From contig JBBSCO010000012.1 of the NCBI GenBank assembly GCA_038250235.1, positions 1 to 59,671 of the forward strand: a DNA stretch of 59,671 nucleotides, read 5' to 3'. Below, one piece after another: positions 14,692-22,660 of this stretch. Position numbers and translations under genes: made by a program. Below the pieces are notes generated by a model that had not been told where the DNA came from, did no database searches, and worked only from the letters and a program-made list of their open reading frames with translations. The stretch's first letter is position 1; each line of letters opens with the position of its first letter. Source of the DNA: JAAUTS01 sp038250235 (GTDB lineage Bacteria; Verrucomicrobiota; Verrucomicrobiia; Methylacidiphilales; JAAUTS01).

Positions 14692-16350
14692 ATGTCCCTG
14701 CCCACCGAGTTGGAACGCTACAAGTGCCTGATTGATACGGCGCGCCAGCTCAGTTCTGCCATGGATCTGGATGCCCTGTTGGGCCAGATTCTTTCCTCTT
14801 CGCAGCAGGTTATGGCGGCGGAGGCCACCTCCATGTTCATGCCGGATCACAGCACAGGGGAAATGGTTCTGCACTCGGCCGCCAGCATGGACAAAGAACT
14901 CAAAGCACAGCCCATCCGCATTCCCAAGGGCGCGGGCATCGCCGGCTCCGTCTTTGACGGCCGCAAGACCAGCAACATCCACGATGTGCAGAACGATCCC
15001 CGTTTTTACCGCAAGGCCGATGACAGCAGCGGATTCGTCACCCGGGCCATGATCACAGTCCCCCTCCTCAGTGGCGAAAACTGTCTGGGCGTGATCCAGG
15101 CCCTGAATCCCGTGGGACGCCACCACTTTGACGAGGTGGACCGGGAAATTTTCGAGGGTTACGCCAGTTTAATTGCTAGTGCCTTGTTAAGATTGGATGC
15201 CCAACAGCGCGAAGTCACCGACGCCAAGGCCAAGCAGGAACTGGAACTGGCCAGGGAAATCCAGCAGTCCTTTCTTCCTCCCGGCCTCCGCATCATGGAA
15301 ACCTGCCAGGTGCGTTTCGCCTATTTCCCCGCCAATGTGGTCGGGGGGGATTTTTACTTTGTCCACCCCCTGAACCGCCACCGCAGCCTGATGGGACTTG
15401 GCGATGTTTCCGGCAAAGGCGTCCCGGCCGCCCTGACCATGGCCCGCGCCACGGCGGAAATCAAAGGGATGCTGAGGGAATTGGACCGGGATCTGGGAGT
15501 CTGGGTCCGCGGACTGAACGATATCCTGACCAATGAACTTCACGGGGGCCGTTTCATCGGGATGACTTTTCTTCTGACCGACAGTGAACAGGGAACCCTT
15601 CAGGTCTGTACGGCCGGACAATACGCCCCTATCTGGTCCGACAACCAACGCTGGCACAAGGCCGTTTGCCGACCCCAATTGCCTCTGGGCATCATGCCCG
15701 GCTACAACTACCATTCGGAAACCTTCCCCCTTCGTACAAGTCAGATCTGGATGTTGTATTCCGACGGCGTGACCGAAGCACGCAATGTTCTGGGCAACGA
15801 TTACACAGAAGACCAGTTTCTCAAGGATCTGCCCCCGAATTTGAACGGTTCCAATACACTTCAGAATGCGGTTCAGGCCTGGAAATCGTTTGTTGGCAAC
15901 GCTTCTCCGCATGATGACGCCTCCCTCCTCATGCTGGACTGGAGAGGCAAGCCACCGGAAGCGAGGCTTCACCTGCAATGCTGCACGGAAAATCTCTCCA
16001 CGGCGCGGGGCTTCTTTGAAAGCTGGGCCAAGTATGCCGGATTTGATGACATCATCGTGGGCCAGATCGTTCTGGCGTGTGATGAGGCCACCACGAATGT
16101 TTACCGTTATGCCTACGACGGGAAGTCAGGCCCGATCGGATTTGAAGCGGGCCTGGAGGAGGGCCGACTCTTTATCCGCATAGTCGATCAGGGAAGGCCG
16201 GTCGAGCTGGATAAAATCAAAGGCCGGGAACTGGATGAGCTAAGGCCCGGAGGGTTGGGGGTGATCCTGCTTAAACAGGTTTTCAATGAGGTGGATTACG
16301 CCCCGAAGGGAGTGGGAACGGTTCTGACCTTGAAAAAAATCATTCCCTGA
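14692..16350 (+). CDS. GAF-SpoIIE phosphatase-HATPase switch protein
   Basis: A 552-residue soluble protein with three domains: GAF sensor (20-165), SpoIIE/PP2C-type serine phosphatase (195-415; metal ligands in VVGGDFYF 216-223, GDVSGKG 237-243, SPHDDASL 405-412), and an RsbW-like HATPase (430-550; N-box ACDEATTNVYRYAY, VDQGRPV, GGLGV). A phosphatase for, and kinase of, a STAS protein are thus joined in one chain. It begins 20 bases after mlaD and ends the operon that starts with a STAS gene having an intact DSSG loop, which makes that protein the most likely substrate. No anti-sigma or sigma factor gene is nearby. Confidence 0.9.
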   Translation: MSLPTELERYKCLIDTARQLSSAMDLDALLGQILSSSQQVMAAEATSMFMPDHSTGEMVLHSAASMDKELKAQPIRIPKGAGIAGSVFDGRKTSNIHDVQNDPRFYRKADDSSGFVTRAMITVPLLSGENCLGVIQALNPVGRHHFDEVDREIFEGYASLIASALLRLDAQQREVTDAKAKQELELAREIQQSFLPPGLRIMETCQVRFAYFPANVVGGDFYFVHPLNRHRSLMGLGDVSGKGVPAALTMARATAEIKGMLRELDRDLGVWVRGLNDILTNELHGGRFIGMTFLLTDSEQGTLQVCTAGQYAPIWSDNQRWHKAVCRPQLPLGIMPGYNYHSETFPLRTSQIWMLYSDGVTEARNVLGNDYTEDQFLKDLPPNLNGSNTLQNAVQAWKSFVGNASPHDDASLLMLDWRGKPPEARLHLQCCTENLSTARGFFESWAKYAGFDDIIVGQIVLACDEATTNVYRYAYDGKSGPIGFEAGLEEGRLFIRIVDQGRPVELDKIKGRELDELRPGGLGVILLKQVFNEVDYAPKGVGTVLTLKKIIP

Positions 16351-16536
16351 TCTTTTTTTCAAAAACTCATTTAACCGCCCAAAGACGCTAATGCTGATTT
16401 TTCTGCCAAGAAGACAGCAGACTTACGGGAAAAGGTTGCCGGCATCCACATAAATGAAGTTGAAGAAGAAGCAAAGCCTGCCTATTAACAGAAAAACGCA
16501 GGATGCGGTAATAAGAGACTAAAAACAGGTGATCGC

Positions 16537-17427
16537 TTGAAAATCAAACTCTGGGGAACACGCGGCAGCATTCCAACGCCGAGCACCAGCTCCTTCGTCA
16601 CCACTCGTTACGGGGGAGACACCACCTGCATTTCCATCGATGCAGGGGAGCACCGTATTATTTTGGACGGGGGAACCGGCCTGAGGCTGTTGGGTCTGGA
16701 GATGATCAAACAACCGGAACCCTGGGATTCCCATTTCTTTTTCAGCCATGTCCACTGGGATCACATCCAGGGATTTCCCTTCTTTCTTCCCAGCTTCAAG
16801 CAGGGGAACAAATTCACCCTTTACGGTCCGCGCCTTCACAGCCTTCCCGGTTTTGTCGGCAGCATCCTGGAAAAGGCCCTGCGTGGACAACAGGAGGATC
16901 TGAATTTCCCAGTGCAGTTGAAAGACATGCCGGCCGAAATGATCTTCAAGGATCTCGACGAGCGCTCGGTTGTGACCATCCAGGGAAAAAAAACAACCGT
17001 CGTGGTTTACTCCGCCGCTCTGAATCATCCCGGAGGCTGCTACGGCTACCGGGTGGAAGAGCACGTTTCCGGCCTGCGGACCAAGGTCTTCACCTTTGCC
17101 ACGGACACAGAACATCTCCAGACCATGCACCCCAATCTTCAATTCCTGGCCAAGAATACCGATCTGCTGCTTTACGATGCCCAATATACATCAGAGGAAT
17201 ATGAAGGCCTCGGAACCATGGATCACAAAGGCTGGGGCCACTCCACCTACGAATGGGGTCTTAAAGAAGCCCAGGCCGCAGGTGCCAAACATCTTCTGCT
17301 CCATCATCACGATCCCCTGCACGACGACGATAAAGTGGCCGAAATCGAAGCAGCGGCACGCGCTAAGGCGGAAGGAACCGGTATCCGCGTTGATGCGGGA
17401 GCCCAGATGATGGAATTCGAACTGTAG
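16537..17427 (+). CDS. Metallo-beta-lactamase fold hydrolase
   Basis: A 296-residue metal-dependent hydrolase. The zinc motif is HVHWDH (71-76), with LDGGTGLRLLG before it and FATDTEH and LLLHHHDP after it. It resembles PhnP/RNase-Z-like and cyclic phosphodiesterase-like members that start with LWGTRGSIPTP; the substrate cannot be told. TTG 16537 is the start that gives this conserved N-terminus, with a weak AGGTGA before it. The 186-base gap before it shows nothing of note. The tRNA-Val gene follows. Confidence 0.85.
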   Translation: MKIKLWGTRGSIPTPSTSSFVTTRYGGDTTCISIDAGEHRIILDGGTGLRLLGLEMIKQPEPWDSHFFFSHVHWDHIQGFPFFLPSFKQGNKFTLYGPRLHSLPGFVGSILEKALRGQQEDLNFPVQLKDMPAEMIFKDLDERSVVTIQGKKTTVVVYSAALNHPGGCYGYRVEEHVSGLRTKVFTFATDTEHLQTMHPNLQFLAKNTDLLLYDAQYTSEEYEGLGTMDHKGWGHSTYEWGLKEAQAAGAKHLLLHHHDPLHDDDKVAEIEAAARAKAEGTGIRVDAGAQMMEFEL

Positions 17428-17499
17428 AAGACGTGGCAGAGCCTGTGACAAATGCTCTTGCCCTTCCGGCCTGCATGATCTTTACTTTCCTTCCCCCAA

Positions 17500-17571
17500 G
17501 GATCCTTAGCTTAGTGGTAGAGCGTCCGCTTCACACGCGGAAGGTCACTGGTTCGAACCCAGTAGGGTCCA
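17500..17571 (+). tRNA. tRNA-Val (anticodon CAC)
   Basis: A 72-base cloverleaf: acceptor GGATCCT/AGGGTCC, D arm GCTTAGTGGTAGAGC, anticodon stem TCCGC/GCGGA around loop TTCACAC giving anticodon CAC, T arm ACTGG-TTCGAAC-CCAGT, discriminator A. The CCA end is not encoded. It stands alone between the hydrolase and a convergent hypothetical gene. It reads GUG valine codons. Confidence 0.95.
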
Positions 17572-17576
17572 GACGT

Positions 17577-18503
17577 TTACTGGGGCGCTTCCGGTGCCAG
17601 GCCGTCTGAAGATTCAGGAACGTACGGCACTGCCTTCAACACCCTTCTCACATTAAAGACACGCTCGACCCGGTTGAATACACCAAAGACCGGGTTTCCC
17701 TGCCCGTCGAACAGTTCGACCACCATTTTATGGCGGCCGGGAGGCAGGTTGCTCCAATAAATCGGGCCAACTGGCTGATCGATGAAGCCTTCGAAACCTT
17801 CGATTTTGTATAGTATCCTGGAGGGGGATCCCTCTGACGGGGGATTATGGATCAGGAAATCGAAACAGACCCTGCCCGTTTCATCCATGTCAATATCCCC
17901 GCCCTGAGGCAGATTGACTGTCAAATACGGGTGTTTTGGATCCGTATAATTCTGGAAATCTTTTTTCTTCACATAGAAATGTACAATAGCAAAACAACCC
18001 GGCTGTTGGATCATGGTTCCGTCGGGTCTCACCACCATGGCACGGATCGTGTAGCCCCCCTGGCTCAATTGTTTCAAAGAAAGCGGAGAGGCCACGTCGG
18101 TCTTGACGATGGGCGGTCCATTGTTGACCAGAATGTGAAGGCGGTTCCCCCCTTCCGCCAGATGATAGTTATCCAAGCTGAAAAAAACATACACATCCTG
18201 GGAATTGGTGATTTCCTTGGGCTGCGGAGATAGTATTTTCAGTTGGATCGGCAGGGCCGGATCCAAAGGAAGTCCATCGTAACCGGGTTCAAACAAAGTC
18301 CCATCATCCTCTACAGGCACGGCCATCGGGACCGCCTGTTTGGCCTCCGTCGTTTCCCCTCCGGGAAGGACGACCGCCGCAGCGGTAGGTTCCGTGGGAA
18401 GGGAAGATTCCCCATTCTCCTGGGCACAAAGCCGTATCCAACCGGAAAGGAATACCAGTACGAAGACGAGAGCGAAGGAACCGTAGTTGACTCCGATCCC
18501 CAT
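17577..18503 (-). CDS. Secreted protein of unknown function
   Basis: A 308-residue protein I do not recognise. MGIGVNYGSFALVFVLVFLS followed by GWIRLCAQ looks like a signal peptide ending at AQ. A Pro/Glu/Ala-rich segment follows to about residue 70, and then beta-rich sequence with a Tyr/Pro flavour (LKILSPQPKEI, VYVFFSLDNYHLAEGG) that suggests one or two immunoglobulin-like folds. Start ATG 18503 gives the clean signal peptide; ATG 18533 would overlap the divergent glycosylase start. The stop is 6 bases from the tRNA gene, so the two are convergent and nearly touching. Confidence 0.65.
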   Translation of the reverse strand: MGIGVNYGSFALVFVLVFLSGWIRLCAQENGESSLPTEPTAAAVVLPGGETTEAKQAVPMAVPVEDDGTLFEPGYDGLPLDPALPIQLKILSPQPKEITNSQDVYVFFSLDNYHLAEGGNRLHILVNNGPPIVKTDVASPLSLKQLSQGGYTIRAMVVRPDGTMIQQPGCFAIVHFYVKKKDFQNYTDPKHPYLTVNLPQGGDIDMDETGRVCFDFLIHNPPSEGSPSRILYKIEGFEGFIDQPVGPIYWSNLPPGRHKMVVELFDGQGNPVFGVFNRVERVFNVRRVLKAVPYVPESSDGLAPEAPQ

Positions 18504-18531
18504 GCCTGAAAACGTATGCTTTGCTTTGAAC

Positions 18532-19401
18532 ATGCTTCAACTGACCATCCAGAATTTTTCCCTCCAACACACCCTGGCTTCAGGCCAGACTTTCTGCTGG
18601 AAAAAGACAGGCTCCACAACAGGTAGCCATGACATCTGGAAAGGCTACATCTATGACATCCCCTGCCTTGCACGGCAAGCAGGGAACATCCTGACCCTTG
18701 AAAGCGACTTTGACCTGCATGAAGAGCTGATCCGCAGATACTTCAACCTGAATCCGGAATGGCAAAAGGTTCTCGACAGCCTTCCGGATGAGCCTTGGCT
18801 CAACAAGGCAAGAAGGGATGTTGACGGCCTGCGCTGTCTTCGCGAGCCCTGGTGGGAATGCACCGCCAATTTTATTTGCTCCTCCCTCAAACAGATTCCC
18901 CAAATCGAACAAATCAACCAAAACCTTCGCAGAACCTTTGGTGAGCCCATAACCGGTTGTGATGCCTTCCGTTTCCCCACGGCACAAAAACTGGCTTCCG
19001 TGACTGAAGCAGAACTCCGGGCCTGCAAGCTCGGCTTTCGGGCGAGACACCTTTCCCGGGCGGCGAAACAGATTGCAGCAGGCACTTTCTGTTGGGAAGA
19101 CCTGGCCACCTTGCCCATTGAAGAAGCCTCCCAACAAATGCAAAGCCTCTCCGGGGTGGGCGAGAAAGTGGCCCATTGCATTCTTCTCTATGCCGGAAAT
19201 CGTTTTGAAGCCTTTCCAGTCGATGTCTGGGTCCTGCGTCTCATGCATGAACTCTATTTTCCCAAGCGACGTAAAGCTCATAAAACAAGCATTTTACACA
19301 AAAAGTCTATCCAACTTTTTGGCCCCCACAGGGGCATTGCCCAGCAATACCTTTTTCACTGGTATCGAACCAAGGAAGCGCAGGAAAAAGCCAAAAGTTG
19401 A
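18532..19401 (+). CDS. 8-oxoguanine DNA glycosylase/AP lyase (OGG1-like)
   Basis: A 289-residue enzyme of the OGG1 family that removes oxidised guanine. The N-terminal OGG domain shows LASGQTFCW; the helix-hairpin-helix GPD module reads LSGVGEKVAHCILLYAG with catalytic Lys 212, and PVDVWVLR has catalytic Asp 231. Both catalytic residues are present, so it should act as a bifunctional glycosylase-lyase. ATG 18532 gives MLQLTIQNFSL; the frame is open 45 bases upstream. The C-terminus (HRGIAQQYLFHWYR) is as in relatives. It diverges from the secreted protein. Confidence 0.88.
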   Translation: MLQLTIQNFSLQHTLASGQTFCWKKTGSTTGSHDIWKGYIYDIPCLARQAGNILTLESDFDLHEELIRRYFNLNPEWQKVLDSLPDEPWLNKARRDVDGLRCLREPWWECTANFICSSLKQIPQIEQINQNLRRTFGEPITGCDAFRFPTAQKLASVTEAELRACKLGFRARHLSRAAKQIAAGTFCWEDLATLPIEEASQQMQSLSGVGEKVAHCILLYAGNRFEAFPVDVWVLRLMHELYFPKRRKAHKTSILHKKSIQLFGPHRGIAQQYLFHWYRTKEAQEKAKS

Positions 19402-19522
19402 AACTCACAGCCAACTAAACCATTTAACGCAAATACATTGATCGCATTTTACACGCAAATTTAAATAAAAACATCCCGCCTTCCATCTTGACCTCTTGCC
19501 CTTCCCTTCTAATCTCAGACAA

Positions 19523-20551
19523 ATGATTCGCGCACTAGCGTCTCTCGTAGTTATCACAAGCATTGCTTCCAGCGTGTGCCATGCGGCCTTGGTCTGGAGG
19601 CCAGGCGAAGGCTGGGTCAACGAAGGCAGCGGCCAAACTCTGGCTGCCAGCGATGCCAAAGCCGCGCTTCAGGCCGCGCGTAATCTGGAATCCCAGGAAG
19701 TTTACAAAGATGCACTCGATGCCTACCGGGGTATCACACGCCGCTGGCCACTCTCCAGCGTGGCCGGAGAAGCCCAGTTCAAAGTCGGACTGATGCTTGA
19801 AAAGCGGGCGGAATTCATGTCCGCATACAAAGCATATCAAGTGGTCGTCACGAAGCATCCCGGCAGCCAATTCTTCGATCTGGCGATCGAGCGCCAGTTC
19901 AGTATCGGGAATCTTTATCTGGCCGGAGAACCCCAGAAGCTCTGGAAAATCCCCCTCCTTCCCTCCATGGACAAGACTGCGGAAATTTTTGAAACCGTGG
20001 TCAAAAACGCCCCCTACGGCCCTTGGGCACCCCAAGCCCTGTTTAAAATTGGCCTGGCCCGTGAAAAGCAAAAAAAATGGTCCGAAGCCATTACCTCATA
20101 CAACAAACTAATCGACAAATATCCAGGCAGTGATTTTGCCGACGATGCCCAGTATCAGATTGGTTACGCCTGGTATCAGGCTGCGAGCCAACCGGACTAT
20201 GATCAAAGCGCGGCCCAAAAATCCATTGAAGCCTTCCAGGATTTCATGGTTCGCTTTCCCAACAGCGAAAAATTGGCCCAGGCCCAGGATTACATGCTGG
20301 AGCTCTCCGGACGCCGGGTCCAAGGTTCCATGAACATCGCCAGATTTTACGAGAGCCAAAAAAACTTTAAAGCAGCACTCATCTACTACAATGATGTGGT
20401 GCAACAGAATCCGGGCTCGGACCTGGCCTCGGAAGCCAAACAGCGGGTCGAAGTTCTCAAGGGATTGGTTGAAGAAAAACAGAGTGCCTCCGTTCCGGCT
20501 TCCACCATCAACCTCTCGGATGAGAAACCCCAACCACCTCCCGTTTTATGA
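19523..20551 (+). CDS. BamD/YfiO-like tetratricopeptide protein
   Basis: A 342-residue exported protein with a signal peptide (MIRALASLVVITSIASSVCHA) and TPR-like repeats, for example AYRGITRRWPLSSVAGEAQF, YNKLIDKYPGSDFADDAQYQ and YNDVVQQNPGSDLASEAKQR. This pattern matches BamD/YfiO-type or CpoB-type outer-membrane assembly scaffolds. There is a Cys in VCHA but it does not form a clear lipobox, so membrane anchoring is uncertain. Its stop overlaps the LptE-like gene by 4 bases (ATGA), so the two are translated together, suggesting a joint role in outer-membrane building. Confidence 0.8.
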   Translation: MIRALASLVVITSIASSVCHAALVWRPGEGWVNEGSGQTLAASDAKAALQAARNLESQEVYKDALDAYRGITRRWPLSSVAGEAQFKVGLMLEKRAEFMSAYKAYQVVVTKHPGSQFFDLAIERQFSIGNLYLAGEPQKLWKIPLLPSMDKTAEIFETVVKNAPYGPWAPQALFKIGLAREKQKKWSEAITSYNKLIDKYPGSDFADDAQYQIGYAWYQAASQPDYDQSAAQKSIEAFQDFMVRFPNSEKLAQAQDYMLELSGRRVQGSMNIARFYESQKNFKAALIYYNDVVQQNPGSDLASEAKQRVEVLKGLVEEKQSASVPASTINLSDEKPQPPPVL

Positions 20552-21081
20552 TGAACCTTATTTTCCGACTTCTACGCACTTCCGCCGTTTTCCTTCTACC
20601 ACTTGTTTTTTTGGGTGCTTGTGCGGGCTACAAACTTGGGAATATCCCCTCCACACAGATGGAGGGAGTCAAAACAATCTACGTCCCGGTGGTGAAGAAT
20701 AGTTCTTACGAACCCGGCCTGCAGGTTCAGACAACAAACGCTGTCATCCGCAAACTTGAAACAGACGGCACTTACCTTTCCTCCCGCCTGACCAAGGCCG
20801 ATGCCACCTTGGAAGTGGTCATCACCGATGTGTCGCGAACCCCCAAACGCCTCCAGCGCGACAACACTATTGCCACCCAGGAATACACCGTGACGGTGGA
20901 GGCCAAGTTTACCCTGACCAACCACACTACGGGCAAAAAAGTCCTGGATGGCGTGACGGCCAGCGGAACCACCGACTTCTTCCTTTTCAACGATGTGCAG
21001 GAAGGTGAACGCCAAGCTCTGCCGCTGGCGCTTGAAAAGCTTGCCTACGAGATTGTCAAGCAGGTCACAGAAGGTTGGTAA
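20548..21081 (+). CDS. lptE: LptE-like outer-membrane lipoprotein
   Basis: A 177-residue lipoprotein with signal peptide and lipobox LGAC, followed by the LptE-type beginning AGYKLGNIPSTQMEGVKTIY. LptE plugs the LptD barrel that inserts lipopolysaccharide. The C-terminal ALEKLAYEIVKQV helix fits the family. It is coupled to the BamD-like gene by an ATGA overlap. The following gap to rpsT (116 bases) carries only the rpsT terminator. Confidence 0.82.
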   Translation: MMNLIFRLLRTSAVFLLPLVFLGACAGYKLGNIPSTQMEGVKTIYVPVVKNSSYEPGLQVQTTNAVIRKLETDGTYLSSRLTKADATLEVVITDVSRTPKRLQRDNTIATQEYTVTVEAKFTLTNHTTGKKVLDGVTASGTTDFFLFNDVQEGERQALPLALEKLAYEIVKQVTEGW

Positions 21082-21174
21082 TCCGCCCTGAAGAAATCCT
21101 CTGTTCCAAAGAAACCTGAGAGGTTCGGGAAATGGGGAACCGCGGAGCCTACAGACGCCGGATCAGCAAATGAG

Positions 21175-21196
21175 AAAAAAGACCGGGAAAACCGGC
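21175..21196 (-). terminator. Weak rho-independent terminator of rpsT
   Basis: On the minus strand, right after the rpsT stop, GCCGG and CCGGT form a short 5-pair stem around a 5-base loop, followed by C and six T. The short stem makes it modest. Confidence 0.5.
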
Positions 21197-21197
21197 T

Positions 21198-21452
21198 CTA
21201 TTTGATGAGTCTGGCGGCCTGTGATTTTAGACGGGAGGCCTTGTTGCGGTGAATAGTCTTCTTCTTGGACGCTTTATCCAATTCAGACTGGACCTGGCTG
21301 ACCAGTTTGCCGGCACCGGCTTTGTCCCCGGAGGCGATCAAAGACTTGAACTTTTTAGTTACGTCTTTGATCTTGGTTTTTGTATTTTTGTTTAGCGTCT
21401 TGCGTCGAAGGCTGACTCGTGCTTGTTTAGCAGCTGATTTGGTATTTGCCAT
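21198..21452 (-). CDS. rpsT: 30S ribosomal protein bS20
   Basis: An 84-residue basic, helical protein beginning MANTKSAAKQARVSLRRKTL and ending SRLKSQAARLIK, the standard bS20 signature. It binds 16S rRNA in the body of the small subunit. It is monocistronic, diverging from the membrane metallopeptidase gene, with a stem-loop right after the stop. Confidence 0.97.
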   Translation of the reverse strand: MANTKSAAKQARVSLRRKTLNKNTKTKIKDVTKKFKSLIASGDKAGAGKLVSQVQSELDKASKKKTIHRNKASRLKSQAARLIK

Positions 21453-21495
21453 AGGTAGCCGAAAATAATTGCAAGAGCTGAAATAAAGTCAAGCG

Positions 21496-22188
21496 GTGAA
21501 GTTCCTCAAATTCCTCATAGCCCTCCTCCTCCTCCCTGCACTGTATAGCCTGGGGCGACTGGCCCTGCTCCTAATGGGAAAAGTAGCTCAAAACGGCTGG
21601 CCTTGGATAGAGATGGGAACATTTTCCCTTGGATTCTCCACCTGTGTTTTTGCCTACCTCTGTCTGCCACGCGGGAACTGGTTTTACGTTCTCGGGCACG
21701 AAACCACCCACGCTTTCGCGGTTCTCCTCAGTGGAGGCCGGGTTTCGGGATTCAAGGTTTCTTCCAGTGGAGGCCATGTGGTCAGCGACCGGAATTCAGT
21801 GTGGATTGCGCTATCCCCTTATTTTATCCCCTTTTACCCCATGGTCAGCGGTCTGACCTGGGCTCTGGCCCTGTTCATCAAACCTGGCTTGGCGGTCTAT
21901 GACTGGGCTTTTCTGCTCATCTGGGGAGCCTGCTGGGGATTCCATCTCTGCCATACCCTGAGCCTGATTAAAACAGAACAACCCGATTTTGAAAGTCAGG
22001 GCTACTTCTTTTCCTTCGTCGTTCTTGCCCTCATGAACCTGCTGGTGGCTGAAGTTCTGATCTGGTGTTGGCTGCGTCCTCTTCCGGTTGAAGTCGTGTT
22101 CCAATCCCTGCTGAATTTCCTTTCAGAAGACTATTTATTCGTGCTCCTTCTTGTAAAATCCGTTTGGTCAGGTATTTTTCAACCATAA
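21496..22188 (+). CDS. Membrane metallopeptidase-like protein with HExxH
   Basis: A 230-residue protein with about five membrane segments and the zinc motif LGHETTHAF (H68, E69, H72). Placement of the motif between segments fits M50/DUF3267-like intramembrane or membrane-bound peptidases, but no second zinc ligand motif (NPDG-like) is obvious. The start is GTG 21496. It precedes the PtsN-like gene by 11 bases and probably shares its transcript. Substrate unknown. Confidence 0.6.
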   Translation: MKFLKFLIALLLLPALYSLGRLALLLMGKVAQNGWPWIEMGTFSLGFSTCVFAYLCLPRGNWFYVLGHETTHAFAVLLSGGRVSGFKVSSSGGHVVSDRNSVWIALSPYFIPFYPMVSGLTWALALFIKPGLAVYDWAFLLIWGACWGFHLCHTLSLIKTEQPDFESQGYFFSFVVLALMNLLVAEVLIWCWLRPLPVEVVFQSLLNFLSEDYLFVLLLVKSVWSGIFQP

Positions 22189-22199
22189 CCGTTTCCCGT

Positions 22200-22655
22200 A
22201 TGTCCTCCTCCGAACTTTTTATCCATCCGGCAATCCTTCAGGATCTGAAGGCCGTCACTCCCAGCGGAGTGTTTGAGGAGATGGTGCAATTCCTGGTCGA
22301 AAAACAATTGTTGCCTGCGGATCTCCAGCAAACGGCCGTTTCCGCATTGGTTGCACGGGAGGAAAAACTCTCCACGGCCATCGGGGGTGGACTGGCCATT
22401 CCCCATGCATCCATTCCCGGACTCCCGGGCTCCCTGGTCATTCTGGCCAAATCCGAAACAGGTATTACCTACCAATCTCCGGACAACGGGCCGGTGCATG
22501 TATTCTTTCTCATTCTGGTTCCAAGTCACGACTATGGGGCCCATCTCAGAACCTTGGCCCGGGTCGGAAAATTTCTCAGCCGTCCAGGCATCCGACAGAA
22601 ACTCCGCGAGATCGACGAGCCTTTGGAGTTGGCTAAACTCTTCGAAACAGCCTGA
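22200..22655 (+). CDS. PtsN-like EIIA (fructose/nitrogen-type) domain protein
   Basis: A 151-residue single EIIA domain of the fructose/mannitol class. The phospho-accepting His is H69 in GGLAIPHASI; flanking AREEKLSTAIGGG and PVHVFFLILVPSH are typical. Free-standing EIIA proteins of this class (PtsN/EIIA-Ntr) act as regulators rather than sugar carriers. ATG 22200 was chosen over the upstream frame. It is followed 5 bases later by argS, and no permease component is nearby. Confidence 0.85.
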   Translation: MSSSELFIHPAILQDLKAVTPSGVFEEMVQFLVEKQLLPADLQQTAVSALVAREEKLSTAIGGGLAIPHASIPGLPGSLVILAKSETGITYQSPDNGPVHVFFLILVPSHDYGAHLRTLARVGKFLSRPGIRQKLREIDEPLELAKLFETA

Positions 22656-22660
22656 TCCCG

